Source of the DNA: Dyadobacter sp. 3J3
GTDB lineage: Bacteria > Bacteroidota > Bacteroidia > Cytophagales > Spirosomataceae
DNA length: 64,000 bases
Assembly (NCBI RefSeq): GCF_009801115.1
Contig: NZ_VTOL01000003.1
Coordinates: forward strand, 434,001 to 498,000
Direction of reading: 5' to 3'
Under the pieces are notes generated by a model. That model saw nothing but the letters and a program-made list of their open reading frames with translations. It was not told where the DNA came from and searched no databases. Positions 9,710 through 19,055 of the stretch are shown here, piece by piece. Every line of letters begins with the position of its first letter. The first letter of the stretch is position 1. A program made the position numbers and the translations under genes.

Positions 9710-10149
9710 GGATTGTTGTGGACACTAATATTGCATTCAGTGCAATTCTTAACACAAATAGCAGGATAGCACAAATATTACTTTCACCTAAATCCAGACT
9801 AAACTTTTATTCAACGGAGCAATTACTGAGTGAAATTGGTGAACACAGAGATAAAATCAAAAAGATTTCCGGATATTCAGAAGAGGAGCTTGTCAGAATA
9901 ATTCAACTAATTACAGGACGGATCCGATTTATTAATGTCAGGCTCATTTCAAAGGAAGTTTACCTAAAATCTGAAAGATTAACGCATGATATTGATAAAG
10001 ATGACACAGAATTCATTGCTTTAACAGAGCACTCCAAGGCAAAATTATGGAGTGGCGACAAAGAATTATTGAAAGGATTGCAAAAGAAAAAGTGGAATAA
10101 GTTTATAACAACAGAAGAGTTGTATAAACTTATAATACAATCAAAATAA
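9706..10149 (+). CDS. PIN-domain toxin (putative ribonuclease)
   Basis: A 147-residue PIN-domain protein. Conserved acids: Asp6 in RIVVDTNIAFSA, a Glu in the LLSEIGEH helix, Asp in DIDKDDTEFIAL, and Asp in LWSGDKELLKGL. This is the usual set of four acidic residues that hold metal in PIN ribonucleases, so the toxin looks intact. The start overlaps the antitoxin stop (ATGA), giving translational coupling. The likely role is RNA cleavage when free of the antitoxin; the target is unknown. No terminator is evident before the convergent porQ gene, whose stop lies 27 bases away. Confidence 0.83.
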   Translation: MRIVVDTNIAFSAILNTNSRIAQILLSPKSRLNFYSTEQLLSEIGEHRDKIKKISGYSEEELVRIIQLITGRIRFINVRLISKEVYLKSERLTHDIDKDDTEFIALTEHSKAKLWSGDKELLKGLQKKKWNKFITTEELYKLIIQSK

Positions 10150-10176
10150 GACTCAGCGAGCGATTTTAACATTCAG

Positions 10177-11220
10177 CTAGGACTTCTTCAAATTCATCAA
10201 AATTGACAAAGAACTGCTCCCAAATCCAGGCGTATACTGCGCCCGTCCATAACTGATTTCAAATCGTTTTACACGAAGCCAGGCGCCAAATGAAAATCCA
10301 GCCAATCCGCCTGCGTTGTATAATTTCAACTCCTGTCTTTTTAAATGATCATAACCCAGCAAAATTTTAAAGTTTTTATCCAGCAATAATTCTGCTCCGA
10401 TGGATAAATGACGTGCCAATTTTTCTGTAACGCCCACTTTTCTGGGGATTCTGGCTCCATTAATGTCATAAGTAAAAAACAAATTCGGATCATTATAAAC
10501 CATGTCGAAACGATTGAGATGATGGATTGTTCCTGAAAATCTAACCGGCATGTATTTTGGTTTGAACGTTATTCCCATTCTGAGATCCAAAGGTAAAACC
10601 GGTGTATTCGCTCCCGTGAAGTTCTGTTTTAAAAATCCAAGGTTTTTTACGACGAAACCTATTGTTAAGTCCTGATTCGGGTGTTTGAAAACGCCTCCCC
10701 AGTCAAAAGCCAATCCATATACATGATAGGATTCAATGGAAGAACCGACAAATTTGGCCGAACCGCCAAGCGTAAAAGCACCAACGGTTTGTCCATAACC
10801 GGCAGATAACCCATAATCCGCAGCCCGAAATTCTCCAATTATGTTACCCGAAGCATCCGTTTCTGTAATGGTACCATAATTCAGATACTGCAAACCTACG
10901 GCCCAGGTTCCGGATGTTCGTTTCACTTTGTTGCCAAAAGCAAGATTTAGAAATTTGGTATCCGCCAGATATGGCATCACATTAACAGAAACCTGATCTT
11001 CTTTGGATGAGTCAAGCAAAGCCGGATTTTGCAAAAATAATGCAGGATCATTTCCGGAAATCGTCATATGATTTGACCCAAGCGCTGTACTTTTTGCCTG
11101 CGACGGAAGTTGCAAGAAGTTGAGCCCGCTTTCCCCACCGGTTGTTTGCGCGATGCTTTTTCCCAAAATCAGGAAAATAAAAACCGGTAAAAAAGATAAG
11201 CCCGTACCAATCTGCCTCAT
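10177..11220 (-). CDS. porQ: Type IX secretion system protein PorQ
   Basis: A 347-residue outer-membrane protein of the PorV/PorQ family. A signal peptide (MRQIGTGLSFLPVFIFLILGK..AQ) is followed by GGESGLNFLQLPSQAKSTALG and DPALFLQNPALL, the typical opening of PorQ, and then by a run of alternating amphipathic strands expected of a beta-barrel. PorQ works with the PorU/PorV/PorZ attachment complex of the type IX system in Bacteroidota. ATG 11220 is chosen because it places the signal peptide at the N-terminus; the frame runs on upstream to 11319 but that part overlaps the start of the divergent carboxylase gene. No other secretion genes are in the window, which is normal because they are scattered in this phylum. 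Confidence 0.85.
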   Translation of the reverse strand: MRQIGTGLSFLPVFIFLILGKSIAQTTGGESGLNFLQLPSQAKSTALGSNHMTISGNDPALFLQNPALLDSSKEDQVSVNVMPYLADTKFLNLAFGNKVKRTSGTWAVGLQYLNYGTITETDASGNIIGEFRAADYGLSAGYGQTVGAFTLGGSAKFVGSSIESYHVYGLAFDWGGVFKHPNQDLTIGFVVKNLGFLKQNFTGANTPVLPLDLRMGITFKPKYMPVRFSGTIHHLNRFDMVYNDPNLFFTYDINGARIPRKVGVTEKLARHLSIGAELLLDKNFKILLGYDHLKRQELKLYNAGGLAGFSFGAWLRVKRFEISYGRAQYTPGFGSSSLSILMNLKKS

Positions 11221-11282
11221 AGAAATGCAAAAATTTCCTGAATCCGTTAAAATGACATTATATTTATGAATCTGTTCAAAAA

Positions 11283-11290
11283 CAAATGTA
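11283..11290 (-). promoter_or_regulatory. Candidate -7 box TACATTTG of porQ
   Basis: An exact TAnnTTTG match on the minus strand, about 63 bases before the porQ start codon. The nearest TTG upstream is 26 bases away, longer than usual, so support is partial. Confidence 0.33.
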
Positions 11291-11309
11291 ACCATATCGT
11301 CTGTATTAC

Positions 11310-12869
11310 ATGGAATCAACGTCTGCCGCAGTTTCGAAAAAAGATCAATTAGATAAAAAAAACGCAGAAGCTGACCTTGGAGGCGGCGAACACCGAATTA
11401 AAACGCAACATGCAAAAGGAAAATTAACAGCCCGTGAAAGAGTTTCTATCCTGCTCGACGAGGGTTCTTTTGAAGAAATAGGTAAATTCGTTATGCACAG
11501 AAGCCGGGATTTTGGCCTGGACAAAGAGCATTATCTGGGTGATGGTGTCATCACCGGTTATGGTAAAATCAACGGAAGATTAGTCTACATTTTTGCCCAG
11601 GATTTTACGGTTTTCGGCGGTTCTCTTTCTGAAACACATGCGGAGAAAATTTGTAAGATCATGGATCTTGCCATGAAAAACGGCGCACCTGTTATTGGTC
11701 TGAATGATTCGGGCGGAGCACGAATTCAGGAAGGTGTGCTTTCGCTGGCCGGCTATGCCGATATCTTTTATAAAAATACCTTAGCTTCCGGCGTTATTCC
11801 TCAAATTTCAGCCATTATGGGCCCATGCGCTGGCGGAGCTGTTTATTCCCCTGCCATTACGGATTTTATCATGATGGTAGAGAATAGCAGTTATATGTTT
11901 GTGACCGGACCAAACGTTGTCAAAACAGTTACACATGAGGACGTTACTTCCGAGGAACTAGGTGGTGCCATGACCCACGCTACGAAATCCGGCGTTACCC
12001 ATTTTGTAGCACCTAATGAAGTTGAATGTCTGCTGAATATTAAAAAATTACTAAGTTACCTTCCCCAAAACTGTGAAGATGACGCACCCGCATTAGCTTA
12101 TGAGCCAGCAAGTGAATCCCGGCCAGGTTTAAATAATATTATTCCGGAAAATCCAAACCAACCTTACGATATCCGTGAAGTGATTGAGGAACTGACGGAC
12201 ACAGCAACTTTTTTTGAAGTACACAAAAACTTTGCTGAAAATATCGTTGTCGGTTTTGCAAGAATTGCAGGCAGAAGTGTTGGAATAGTAGCCAATCAGC
12301 CTGCTGTTTTAGCGGGCGTTCTGGACATTAATGCAAGTCAAAAAGCTGCGCGATTTGTCCGTTTTTGTGACTGTTTCAATATTCCATTGCTCGTATTGGA
12401 AGATGTTCCCGGATTTTTGCCTGGTACCGACCAGGAATGGAACGGAATCATTACCAACGGAGCCAAATTATTATATGCATTCTGCGAAGCTACCGTTCCG
12501 CGCATCACGGTCATTACCCGAAAAGCATATGGCGGCGCGTATGACGTTATGAATTCCAAACATATTGGTGCCGATATGAATTTTGCCTGGCCAACTGCTG
12601 AAATTGCCGTTATGGGTGCAAGCGGTGCCGCTGAAATTATTTTCAAAAGAGAAATCGCAGAATCAGAAAACCCGGCTAAAAAATTGCAGGAGAAAATTGA
12701 TGCTTATACCAAAAAGTTTGCCAATCCATATCGCGCAGCTCATCGGGGATATATTGATGAGGTTATTTATCCTGAACAAACCAGGGAAAAATTAATCCGT
12801 GCATTTGGTATGCTGGAAAATAAAGTCGCTACATTGCCCCGAAAAAAACATGGAAACATTCCTTTATAA
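11310..12869 (+). CDS. Acyl-CoA carboxylase beta (carboxyltransferase) subunit, propionyl-CoA type
   Basis: A 519-residue carboxyltransferase with the two crotonase-like halves of the PccB/MmdA family. Landmarks: [11 protein letters not shown] near the N-terminus, [12 protein letters not shown] and [12 protein letters not shown] in the first half, and [24 protein letters not shown] and [13 protein letters not shown] in the second. The enzyme moves carboxyl from carboxybiotin to propionyl-CoA (or works in reverse as a decarboxylase subunit), giving methylmalonyl-CoA in the cytoplasm. No biotin carboxylase is adjacent; a biotin carrier subunit that could belong to it lies far away at 43409-43939. 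It is divergent from porQ and followed by a strong terminator, so it is a single-gene unit. Confidence 0.92.
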   Translation: MESTSAAVSKKDQLDKKNAEADLGGGEHRIKTQHAKGKLTARERVSILLDEGSFEEIGKFVMHRSRDFGLDKEHYLGDGVITGYGKINGRLVYIFAQDFTVFGGSLSETHAEKICKIMDLAMKNGAPVIGLNDSGGARIQEGVLSLAGYADIFYKNTLASGVIPQISAIMGPCAGGAVYSPAITDFIMMVENSSYMFVTGPNVVKTVTHEDVTSEELGGAMTHATKSGVTHFVAPNEVECLLNIKKLLSYLPQNCEDDAPALAYEPASESRPGLNNIIPENPNQPYDIREVIEELTDTATFFEVHKNFAENIVVGFARIAGRSVGIVANQPAVLAGVLDINASQKAARFVRFCDCFNIPLLVLEDVPGFLPGTDQEWNGIITNGAKLLYAFCEATVPRITVITRKAYGGAYDVMNSKHIGADMNFAWPTAEIAVMGASGAAEIIFKREIAESENPAKKLQEKIDAYTKKFANPYRAAHRGYIDEVIYPEQTREKLIRAFGMLENKVATLPRKKHGNIPL

Positions 12870-13185
12870 GAATGCTTTTCAAATAAAAATAATTTAAAAT
12901 ATTCCAAATAAGGAAGCCCTGTTATCTTCTCAACTAAGAGAAATAACAGGGCTTTTGGTTTGTGTCTCAAATTATAATGTCTTTGTCAGAAAAATAGATT
13001 TCAGCAAACCGTTAAATCAAAACACCTACCGATTACTCATACTTACTTGACTGACAATCAATTATATTCCTATATTTCAACATACTAATCAAAACCATTT
13101 ATTTGATTTATTCTTTTTCAAAACGCTGACTATCTACAATTGAAAGGTTTTTTGGATTGATTGAATCGCAAACTTCTTTAAGGCT
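12870..13185. other. Intergenic region, 316 bases
   Basis: It contains the terminator at 12914-12958 and then about 225 bases of AT-rich DNA leading into the cytochrome gene. No exact TAnnTTTG box, RNA gene or plausible small ORF was recognised in that second part. Confidence 0.5.
12914..12958 (+). terminator. Rho-independent terminator after the carboxylase gene
   Basis: A perfect 12-bp stem: AAGCCCTGTTAT (12914-12925) pairs with ATAACAGGGCTT (12943-12954) and ends in a short T run. Confidence 0.82.
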
Positions 13186-14058
13186 ATGATCACTAAAATT
13201 CTAAAATGGGCAGGTGTTGTCATTGGTGGACTTCTTGTCTTACTTTTTGCCTTTTACATCTACATCTATTTCAATATAGAATCACGGGTCAATAAAGTCT
13301 ATGAAGTTAAAGTTCAGGATTTGGTTATTCCTACGGACAGCATATCGCTTATAAAAGGGAAACATTTGGCAGAAATCCGGGCTTGTACGGGTTGTCACGG
13401 AACGGATTTATCAGGAGGACTGGCCTTTGCTGATGACAAGTCTCCTATTGGAATTCTGTATAGTCCCAATATTACCAAGGGAAAAGGCGGCATTGATTAT
13501 AAGGATTCAGACTGGATCAGGACTTTGCGTCATGGGCTTGGAAAAGATAACCGCTCACTCTGGTTTATGCCATCGCATGAGATCTACCAGATATCAAATC
13601 AAGATATGGCTTCACTGATCAGTTATGTGAAATCACGCCCTCCCATTAATAAAATAAATCGAAAAAAATCTCTAAAACCACTAGGCAGAGTACTTACTTT
13701 TTTTAATCAGTTTCCACTTTTTCCCGCTGAAAAAATTGATCATAATGCCGTTCCTGTCGATGTCGTTAAAGCTTCTGTTACACCGGAATATGGAAAATAT
13801 CTGGCAATAACATGTACTGGCTGCCATACAGCCAGTTTTAAAGGAGCAAAAGCGCATGGTCCCGATGAGCCCAACATTCCGGATATAAGTTCGACAGGAA
13901 ATTTAGGAAAATGGAATTCCGAAGGTTTTGTTACCACGCTTCAAACCGGAAAAAGGCCAGATGGAAAGCAGTTAAGTCCTGCAATGCCATGGAAATCCTT
14001 CACCTACACACATGAAGAACTAGATGCAATTTATACCTATCTGCACGGTCTGCGGTAA
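13186..14058 (+). CDS. Membrane-anchored dihaem c-type cytochrome
   Basis: A 290-residue protein with one N-terminal membrane helix (about residues 8-30) and two cytochrome c domains. Haem motifs: ACTGCH at residues 66-71 and TCTGCH near residue 210. The candidate sixth ligands are Met in LWFMPSHEIY and in SPAMPWKSFTY. The layout resembles the cytochrome subunits of periplasmic alcohol or aldehyde dehydrogenases, but no dehydrogenase is adjacent, so the partner is unknown. It is probably anchored in the inner membrane with the haem domains in the periplasm, passing electrons to the respiratory chain. The next gene is 70 bases downstream on the same strand, so the two could be co-transcribed. 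Confidence 0.85.
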   Translation: MITKILKWAGVVIGGLLVLLFAFYIYIYFNIESRVNKVYEVKVQDLVIPTDSISLIKGKHLAEIRACTGCHGTDLSGGLAFADDKSPIGILYSPNITKGKGGIDYKDSDWIRTLRHGLGKDNRSLWFMPSHEIYQISNQDMASLISYVKSRPPINKINRKKSLKPLGRVLTFFNQFPLFPAEKIDHNAVPVDVVKASVTPEYGKYLAITCTGCHTASFKGAKAHGPDEPNIPDISSTGNLGKWNSEGFVTTLQTGKRPDGKQLSPAMPWKSFTYTHEELDAIYTYLHGLR

Positions 14059-14128
14059 ACCAATTTCATAAAACCCACTTTTGATAATAAACTTAAATTA
14101 TTGTTTATCCACCAAATAAATATTGTCT

Positions 14129-15136
14129 ATGAAAACCTTACCATTTCTACGCAATTTCCTTTTCCTTACTTTTCTTGCCGCCAGTTGTACGGATCATGAT
14201 ATATTTCAGGAACCTACACAATTCAAATCCGATGAAGTTGCAAGTGGATTTGCGGCACCTCTTGGAATAACCCATGACGCCAGTAATAATTTATGGATAA
14301 CAGAGCAGGGAACTGGTTCAGGAAAAACCGGCAAAATTTCTGTAATTACTCCTGATGGAAAAGTTCACCCCGGCATCACGGGCTTTAATTCTGTTATCAG
14401 TCCTGAAATGGCTCCAAGTGGACTGACTCATTTGACTTATAAAGATGGAAAACTTTATATTTTACATGGGGCCGATGGTAAATTATTCATCGCAGATATT
14501 TCCAAATTCAAACCAGGAACCGATCCTGCTATTGATGCAAGCACATTGGCATCTGAATCCATAGGTGCATTTGTTTTGGGTTCTAACTTCAAAATCCCCA
14601 AGCATGAGTCTAATTTATTCAACATGACCTGGGGACCGGAAGGCGATCTTTATATTACAGATGCGGCTGCTAATGCCATAGTACATCGTGCTGCGGACAA
14701 ATCATTAACTATTTTTGCTGAATTCGAGCCCTATTACACACCAACGGATACCATCGATTTTGTACCAACCGGCATTGTTTATGACGGATCCAAATTCCTT
14801 GTCACTTCGCTTAGCGGCGGGCCATTTATTAAGGGTTTGGCTACAATTAAACAGGTTAGCACAAGCGGGGAAATATCGCCTTACAAATCAGGATTTACTA
14901 CTTTGGTCGACATTGTTCTTACACCAGGAAACAAGCCACTTGTTGTTTCCTTCGCTGAATTTTCTTTTGCAACAACACCTCCGAATTTTGCTCCTTTTAC
15001 AGGGCAAATACAAAGTGACGACAGAACCGTGATCACAGGCGGATTAATGATGCCAACAGATCTGGAAAGAACAGGCGATAAAACCTATTACTATGTTTCG
15101 TTGGCCTTATCCAAAGTTTTCAAACTAACTTATTGA
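14129..15136 (+). CDS. ScyD/ScyE-like beta-propeller lipoprotein
   Basis: A 335-residue lipoprotein. The signal sequence MKTLPFLRNFLFLTFLAASC ends in a lipobox with the lipidated Cys at residue 20. The mature part shows repeated propeller strands such as LGITHDASNNLWITEQG, MTWGPEGDLYITDAAANAIV and PTGIVYDGSKFLVTSLSG, as in ScyD/ScyE and NHL-type propeller proteins. The original ScyD/E are cyanobacterial scytonemin proteins, but most family members elsewhere have no known role. The ATG at 14129 is preferred over an in-frame TTG two codons upstream. It converges on the GH13 gene with 18 bases between the stop codons. Confidence 0.78.
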   Translation: MKTLPFLRNFLFLTFLAASCTDHDIFQEPTQFKSDEVASGFAAPLGITHDASNNLWITEQGTGSGKTGKISVITPDGKVHPGITGFNSVISPEMAPSGLTHLTYKDGKLYILHGADGKLFIADISKFKPGTDPAIDASTLASESIGAFVLGSNFKIPKHESNLFNMTWGPEGDLYITDAAANAIVHRAADKSLTIFAEFEPYYTPTDTIDFVPTGIVYDGSKFLVTSLSGGPFIKGLATIKQVSTSGEISPYKSGFTTLVDIVLTPGNKPLVVSFAEFSFATTPPNFAPFTGQIQSDDRTVITGGLMMPTDLERTGDKTYYYVSLALSKVFKLTY

Positions 15137-15154
15137 TTGTCTGCATTTTCATCA

Positions 15155-16975
15155 TCAACCATAAATTACAAAACCGGCAGGAGGAATGGTGAGGCGAACC
15201 GCCTTGCCATTTCTTGTTTCAACATTAAGCTGGACCGGACTTGGAGCAGAGGCATATAGACATTTCAGGTTAGAATCAATTTCATGCAGACTTTCATCAA
15301 TGGTGACATAGGCAATCGTTTCATTTCGCTGGTCAGTATTGAATGCGCATAAAATCTCCCGATCATTACAAATCCGTGACCACGCCACGATTGAACTCAT
15401 CCGGTCACCCATTAAAACTGGATAACCAAAATCTGTTCCGTTACCTGAAATCTGTCTTAAATACTGACGACCTCTTCTTAAAGCAAGGTGCTCTTTTCTT
15501 ATTGCAGCAATCTTTGCAATTTCTGGAAACCATGGAGTTTCTTCATTGAAAAAATGAACATCTTTACTTCTGAAAGCACCAAAATCTTTTCCAAACATAG
15601 ATTCCCGGATGTAACGGTCATTGCCGCCCTTTCCGTCAAAACCTTGTTCAGTTCCATAATAAAGACATGGAATACCGAGAGAAGTAAGATTTAACCCAAT
15701 AACCGCAACAAGCGATAGCGTACCCGAATCATTGGCACAAAAACGTGCTTTATTCTGGCCTTTTCTTACCTGATCATGATCGTCAAAAAGTGTTACCACT
15801 TTGTTTCGAAACCAGATATGTGATTCTTTGTGAACGAGTTCTGAATTTCTAAATAGATTGAAGTAATCCGTCGGGTTACGGTAGCCTTTTACCATATATT
15901 CCATTTTGTCAGGAATATCGTCAATACCCAGCGCAGCATTCAATCCTGTTATTTCAAGCGTGTCAAAAGCACGTTGACGCCCACCGGTTATTTCTCCGAT
16001 CAGGTAAAAATTTTCTTTTCCGATCGACATTGTAAATTCTTTTATCACCGAGGCAAAATATCGGGTCGCTCCCGGATCCATATGTTTTACGGTATCAATC
16101 CGAAAACCGTCAATATCCGTAACAGCGATCCAGTACTTATATGCCTGGGTTAGCGCTTTCAATGTTTCTGATGGACTATAATTATCAACAGGCCCGGAAC
16201 CATGATGCAAATCTTTTAGCACTTCAAAATCACCTTCCAGAAATTCCGGGCTATCATCCCAGTGAATTATTTTTCCTTTTTGGGTAAAACTTTCAGTGGT
16301 TTGCAGTTCTTTTGGCCATATCGCAGCGTCGGGATATTTATCGTCTCCAACAAAATCAAGTGGCAGATCCGGAGTTCCTGCGGCATTTCTAAATCCTTCA
16401 ACCGGAAAGGTTTTTCCGTTTTGATAGTCCGGCTGACCATTTACGTAACCAAAAACATCTCCGCTATGATTTAGTATAATATCGAGGATCACATAAATTC
16501 CGTGATCGTGAGCAGTTTTAATAACATCCACCAGATCTTCCGTAGAACCAAAACGTGGTTCAATATCCAGAAAATCCTGAATTCCGTATCCATGATAAGT
16601 TTCCTGCGACCTTACTTGTTTGAACACCGGACTGATCCAGATTGCCGAAATCCCCAAGCGTTTCAGATATCCGATTTTACTTTTTAAACCTGAAAGATTT
16701 CCTCCGACAAATTTCTGTCCGGCTTCACTCCAAATTTCCGCATCCTGAGTGGTTTGAATTGCATTTTCAAAATCTGTTGGCAGATATTTGGCAGTATTCC
16801 CGACGTTTACAACATGACCATCGTTATCAACAAATCCCTTTTCTTGTCCATCAGAAAAACGGTCAAGCAGCAAAAAATATAGAACCTGATCTTCCCAGGC
16901 ATCCGGCGAGGGGAAATATTCCGATTTGATCAAATTTTGAAAATCCAGTTCTGCCGTTGATTTAAAATTTCCCAT
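15155..16975 (-). CDS. GH13 alpha-amylase family enzyme, probably cytoplasmic
   Basis: A 606-residue glycoside hydrolase of the alpha-amylase family, acting on alpha-1,4-glucans or short maltodextrins. Conserved regions: I, DIILNH (165-170); II, GFRIDTVKH (290-298) with nucleophile Asp294; III, LIGEI with acid/base Glu328; IV, FDDHD with Asp401 as transition-state stabiliser. All catalytic residues are present. There is no signal peptide, so it should act inside the cell, unlike SusG-type surface amylases; no sus genes are near. A C-terminal beta-sandwich follows the barrel. Convergent with the propeller lipoprotein and divergent from the broken aminopeptidase gene. Exact specificity cannot be told. 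Confidence 0.9.
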   Translation of the reverse strand: MGNFKSTAELDFQNLIKSEYFPSPDAWEDQVLYFLLLDRFSDGQEKGFVDNDGHVVNVGNTAKYLPTDFENAIQTTQDAEIWSEAGQKFVGGNLSGLKSKIGYLKRLGISAIWISPVFKQVRSQETYHGYGIQDFLDIEPRFGSTEDLVDVIKTAHDHGIYVILDIILNHSGDVFGYVNGQPDYQNGKTFPVEGFRNAAGTPDLPLDFVGDDKYPDAAIWPKELQTTESFTQKGKIIHWDDSPEFLEGDFEVLKDLHHGSGPVDNYSPSETLKALTQAYKYWIAVTDIDGFRIDTVKHMDPGATRYFASVIKEFTMSIGKENFYLIGEITGGRQRAFDTLEITGLNAALGIDDIPDKMEYMVKGYRNPTDYFNLFRNSELVHKESHIWFRNKVVTLFDDHDQVRKGQNKARFCANDSGTLSLVAVIGLNLTSLGIPCLYYGTEQGFDGKGGNDRYIRESMFGKDFGAFRSKDVHFFNEETPWFPEIAKIAAIRKEHLALRRGRQYLRQISGNGTDFGYPVLMGDRMSSIVAWSRICNDREILCAFNTDQRNETIAYVTIDESLHEIDSNLKCLYASAPSPVQLNVETRNGKAVRLTIPPAGFVIYG

Positions 16976-17142
16976 GATAAATAAATTTACTGATGATCAA
17001 CCGGATAGTCGTAAAAAAAGGAAAAAAGAAAACAATTCAGTATTTTCGATCTTATCAAATGCTGAAACAATTCGAAGTTCAACCCGAATAAAATCACAAC
17101 AATTTGTATTTCAGTCTATTCAATATAAATATACCAGAAACA

Positions 17143-18783
17143 TTGAAAAAATTACACCTCCAAAAGGCTTTGATCAAAACGAAAATCACCTTCCTGTTTT
17201 TATCCGTTTGTATTACGGTCTGCTTCGCCCAAGGACCAGTTCCTGCGGATTATCTTACCAAAGACTTTCACAAAGGGAGAAGAGATGCACTCAGGAAATT
17301 ACTTCCCGCAAATTCCGTAATGGCCATTTTTGCTTATCCGGTCCGGAATTTCTCCAACGACGTTGATTATAAATATCATCCAAATCCCGATCTGTATTAT
17401 TTCAGCGGATATACAGAACCGAATTCGGTACTGCTGATTTTTAAAGAAAACCAGAAAGATTCTGCTAGCCAGTCTTATAACGAGCTGTTTTTTGTACAGA
17501 AAAAAGATGCGCGAAGAGAGCAATGGACCGGCAAACGACTTGGTATTGAAGGTGTGAAAGCATCGGGTTTTTCGCATGCCTACAATGCATAGGACTTTGA
17601 TCGTTATGCACCAGATCTTTCAAAATTTGACAAAGTTATTTTTGAATTCCCACTGGATATTTCTGACAGAATTAACGAGCCGGATGACATTTATGATTTG
17701 GTAAAAATCTTTAAAAATAAATCGGCAATATCGGAAGATTTTGATGATGAAGTACTTGGCGATTTAATGTCACTCCGTCAATATCCTAAATTGCTAGCTT
17801 CTATTCCAAGACTTACCTCCTATTATAAGGCTATGGCTGAAAAAAGCGAACGTTATAAAAAGAATTCGCTTGTTACAAAAATCATTCAGGTAAAAGACTC
17901 CGCAGAAGTGACGAAGCTGCTGGCAGAAATGGATGCGATGAAATACAATCCTGCTCTTTACAGTCTTTATACGAAACAACTAAGGCAAATAAAAACTGCC
18001 GAAGAGTTGGTTTTGATGCGAAAAACCATTGAAATTTCCGCATTGGCGCATCGTGAAGCGATGAAGGCTATAAAGCCCGATATGTCAGAACTTGAATTGC
18101 AAGGTGTTCAGGAATTTATCCATAAAAAACTCGGTGCTGAATATGTTGGATATCCTTCCATCGCAGGAGCTGGTGCCAATGGCTGTGTACTGCATTATAT
18201 TGAAAACAACGCAACCAGTATTGGAAACAACAAAATGATACTAATGGATATCGGCGCTGAATACCACGGATATTCTGCCGATATAACCAGAACTTTCCCG
18301 TCTAACGGAAAATTCACCCCAGAGCAAAAACAGATATATGATATTGTAATAGACGCACAGGAAGCCGTTTTCAAAATTTGTAAAGAAGGGACATCGTTCG
18401 AGGAAATTGAAAAAGCAGCGCGTGATGTTGTTGCAAAAGGTTTAGTGAAACTTGGTATTCTTAAAGATGAATCCGAAAGCCGGACTTATTTTCCTCACGG
18501 ATGCTCACATTTCCTCGGGCTTGATGTGCATGACAAAGGAATTTATGACAAACTGCTTGAAAACATGATCGTTACCGTTGAGCCGGGAATTTACATTCCG
18601 GAAGGCAGCAAATGCGATAAAAAATGGTGGGGAATTGCGGTAAGGGTTGAAGACGACGTTTTAATCAAAAAAGATAAATTGGAAATCCTTTCATCCTCCG
18701 CGCCAAGAAAAACGGAAGATGTAGAAAAAGTAGCGGCACAAAAAAGTTTTGTGGATAATTTGTCTGCTGATTTGAAAAAATAG
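17143..18783 (+). pseudogene. Xaa-Pro aminopeptidase (aminopeptidase P) interrupted by an in-frame TAG
   Basis: One reading frame spans signal peptide, N-terminal AMP_N domain and C-terminal pita-bread metallopeptidase domain, but codon 150 (17590-17592) is TAG. The frame is continuous on both sides (AYNA-stop-DFDRYAPDL), and no other stop or frameshift exists, so a single CAG-to-TAG change could explain it. The catalytic half is otherwise intact: LMDIGAEYHGYSADITRTFP (two metal Asp), FPHGCSHFLGLDVHD (His), TVEPGIYIP (Glu), AVRVEDDVLI (Glu). The start is also odd: no ATG precedes the hydrophobic signal segment KTKITFLFLSVCITVCFAQ; TTG at 17143 (or 17104) must serve. The enzyme removes N-terminal residues before proline. 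It may be a recent pseudogene, a sequencing error, or amber readthrough. Confidence 0.8.
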
Positions 18784-18806
18784 ATTTGACATTTTTGGAT
18801 TATAAA

Positions 18807-18845
18807 ATAAAAGCTGCAATCCATAAACCGGATTGCAGCTTTTAT
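18807..18845 (+). terminator. Strong terminator after the aminopeptidase gene
   Basis: A perfect 16-bp stem, ATAAAAGCTGCAATCC (18807-18822) with GGATTGCAGCTTTTAT (18830-18845), with T-rich DNA after it. Its presence directly after the interrupted gene fits a recently intact transcription unit. Confidence 0.85.
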
Positions 18846-19055
18846 TTTATTCCGTATCTGAAACAAACACCCATTTGAAAAGTTGCAGATAATTAAATAC
18901 ACCAAATAATTGTGGCATAAGAAGTTAATGTGAAATAAAACTTCGAATAAGACAACTCCAATTGTTCCATTATAAATAATGTCATAATTTCACAAGTATT
19001 TAATAATATTATTTACGATCCCAAAGTTTTCAATTCCTAAATTATCCCTTAACTA

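Noticed and set aside
16974..17366. Plus-strand frame of 130 codons between the GH13 and aminopeptidase genes
   Set aside because: It overlaps the 5'-end of the aminopeptidase gene in another frame, has no recognisable domain and low-complexity Lys/Asn/Ser composition.
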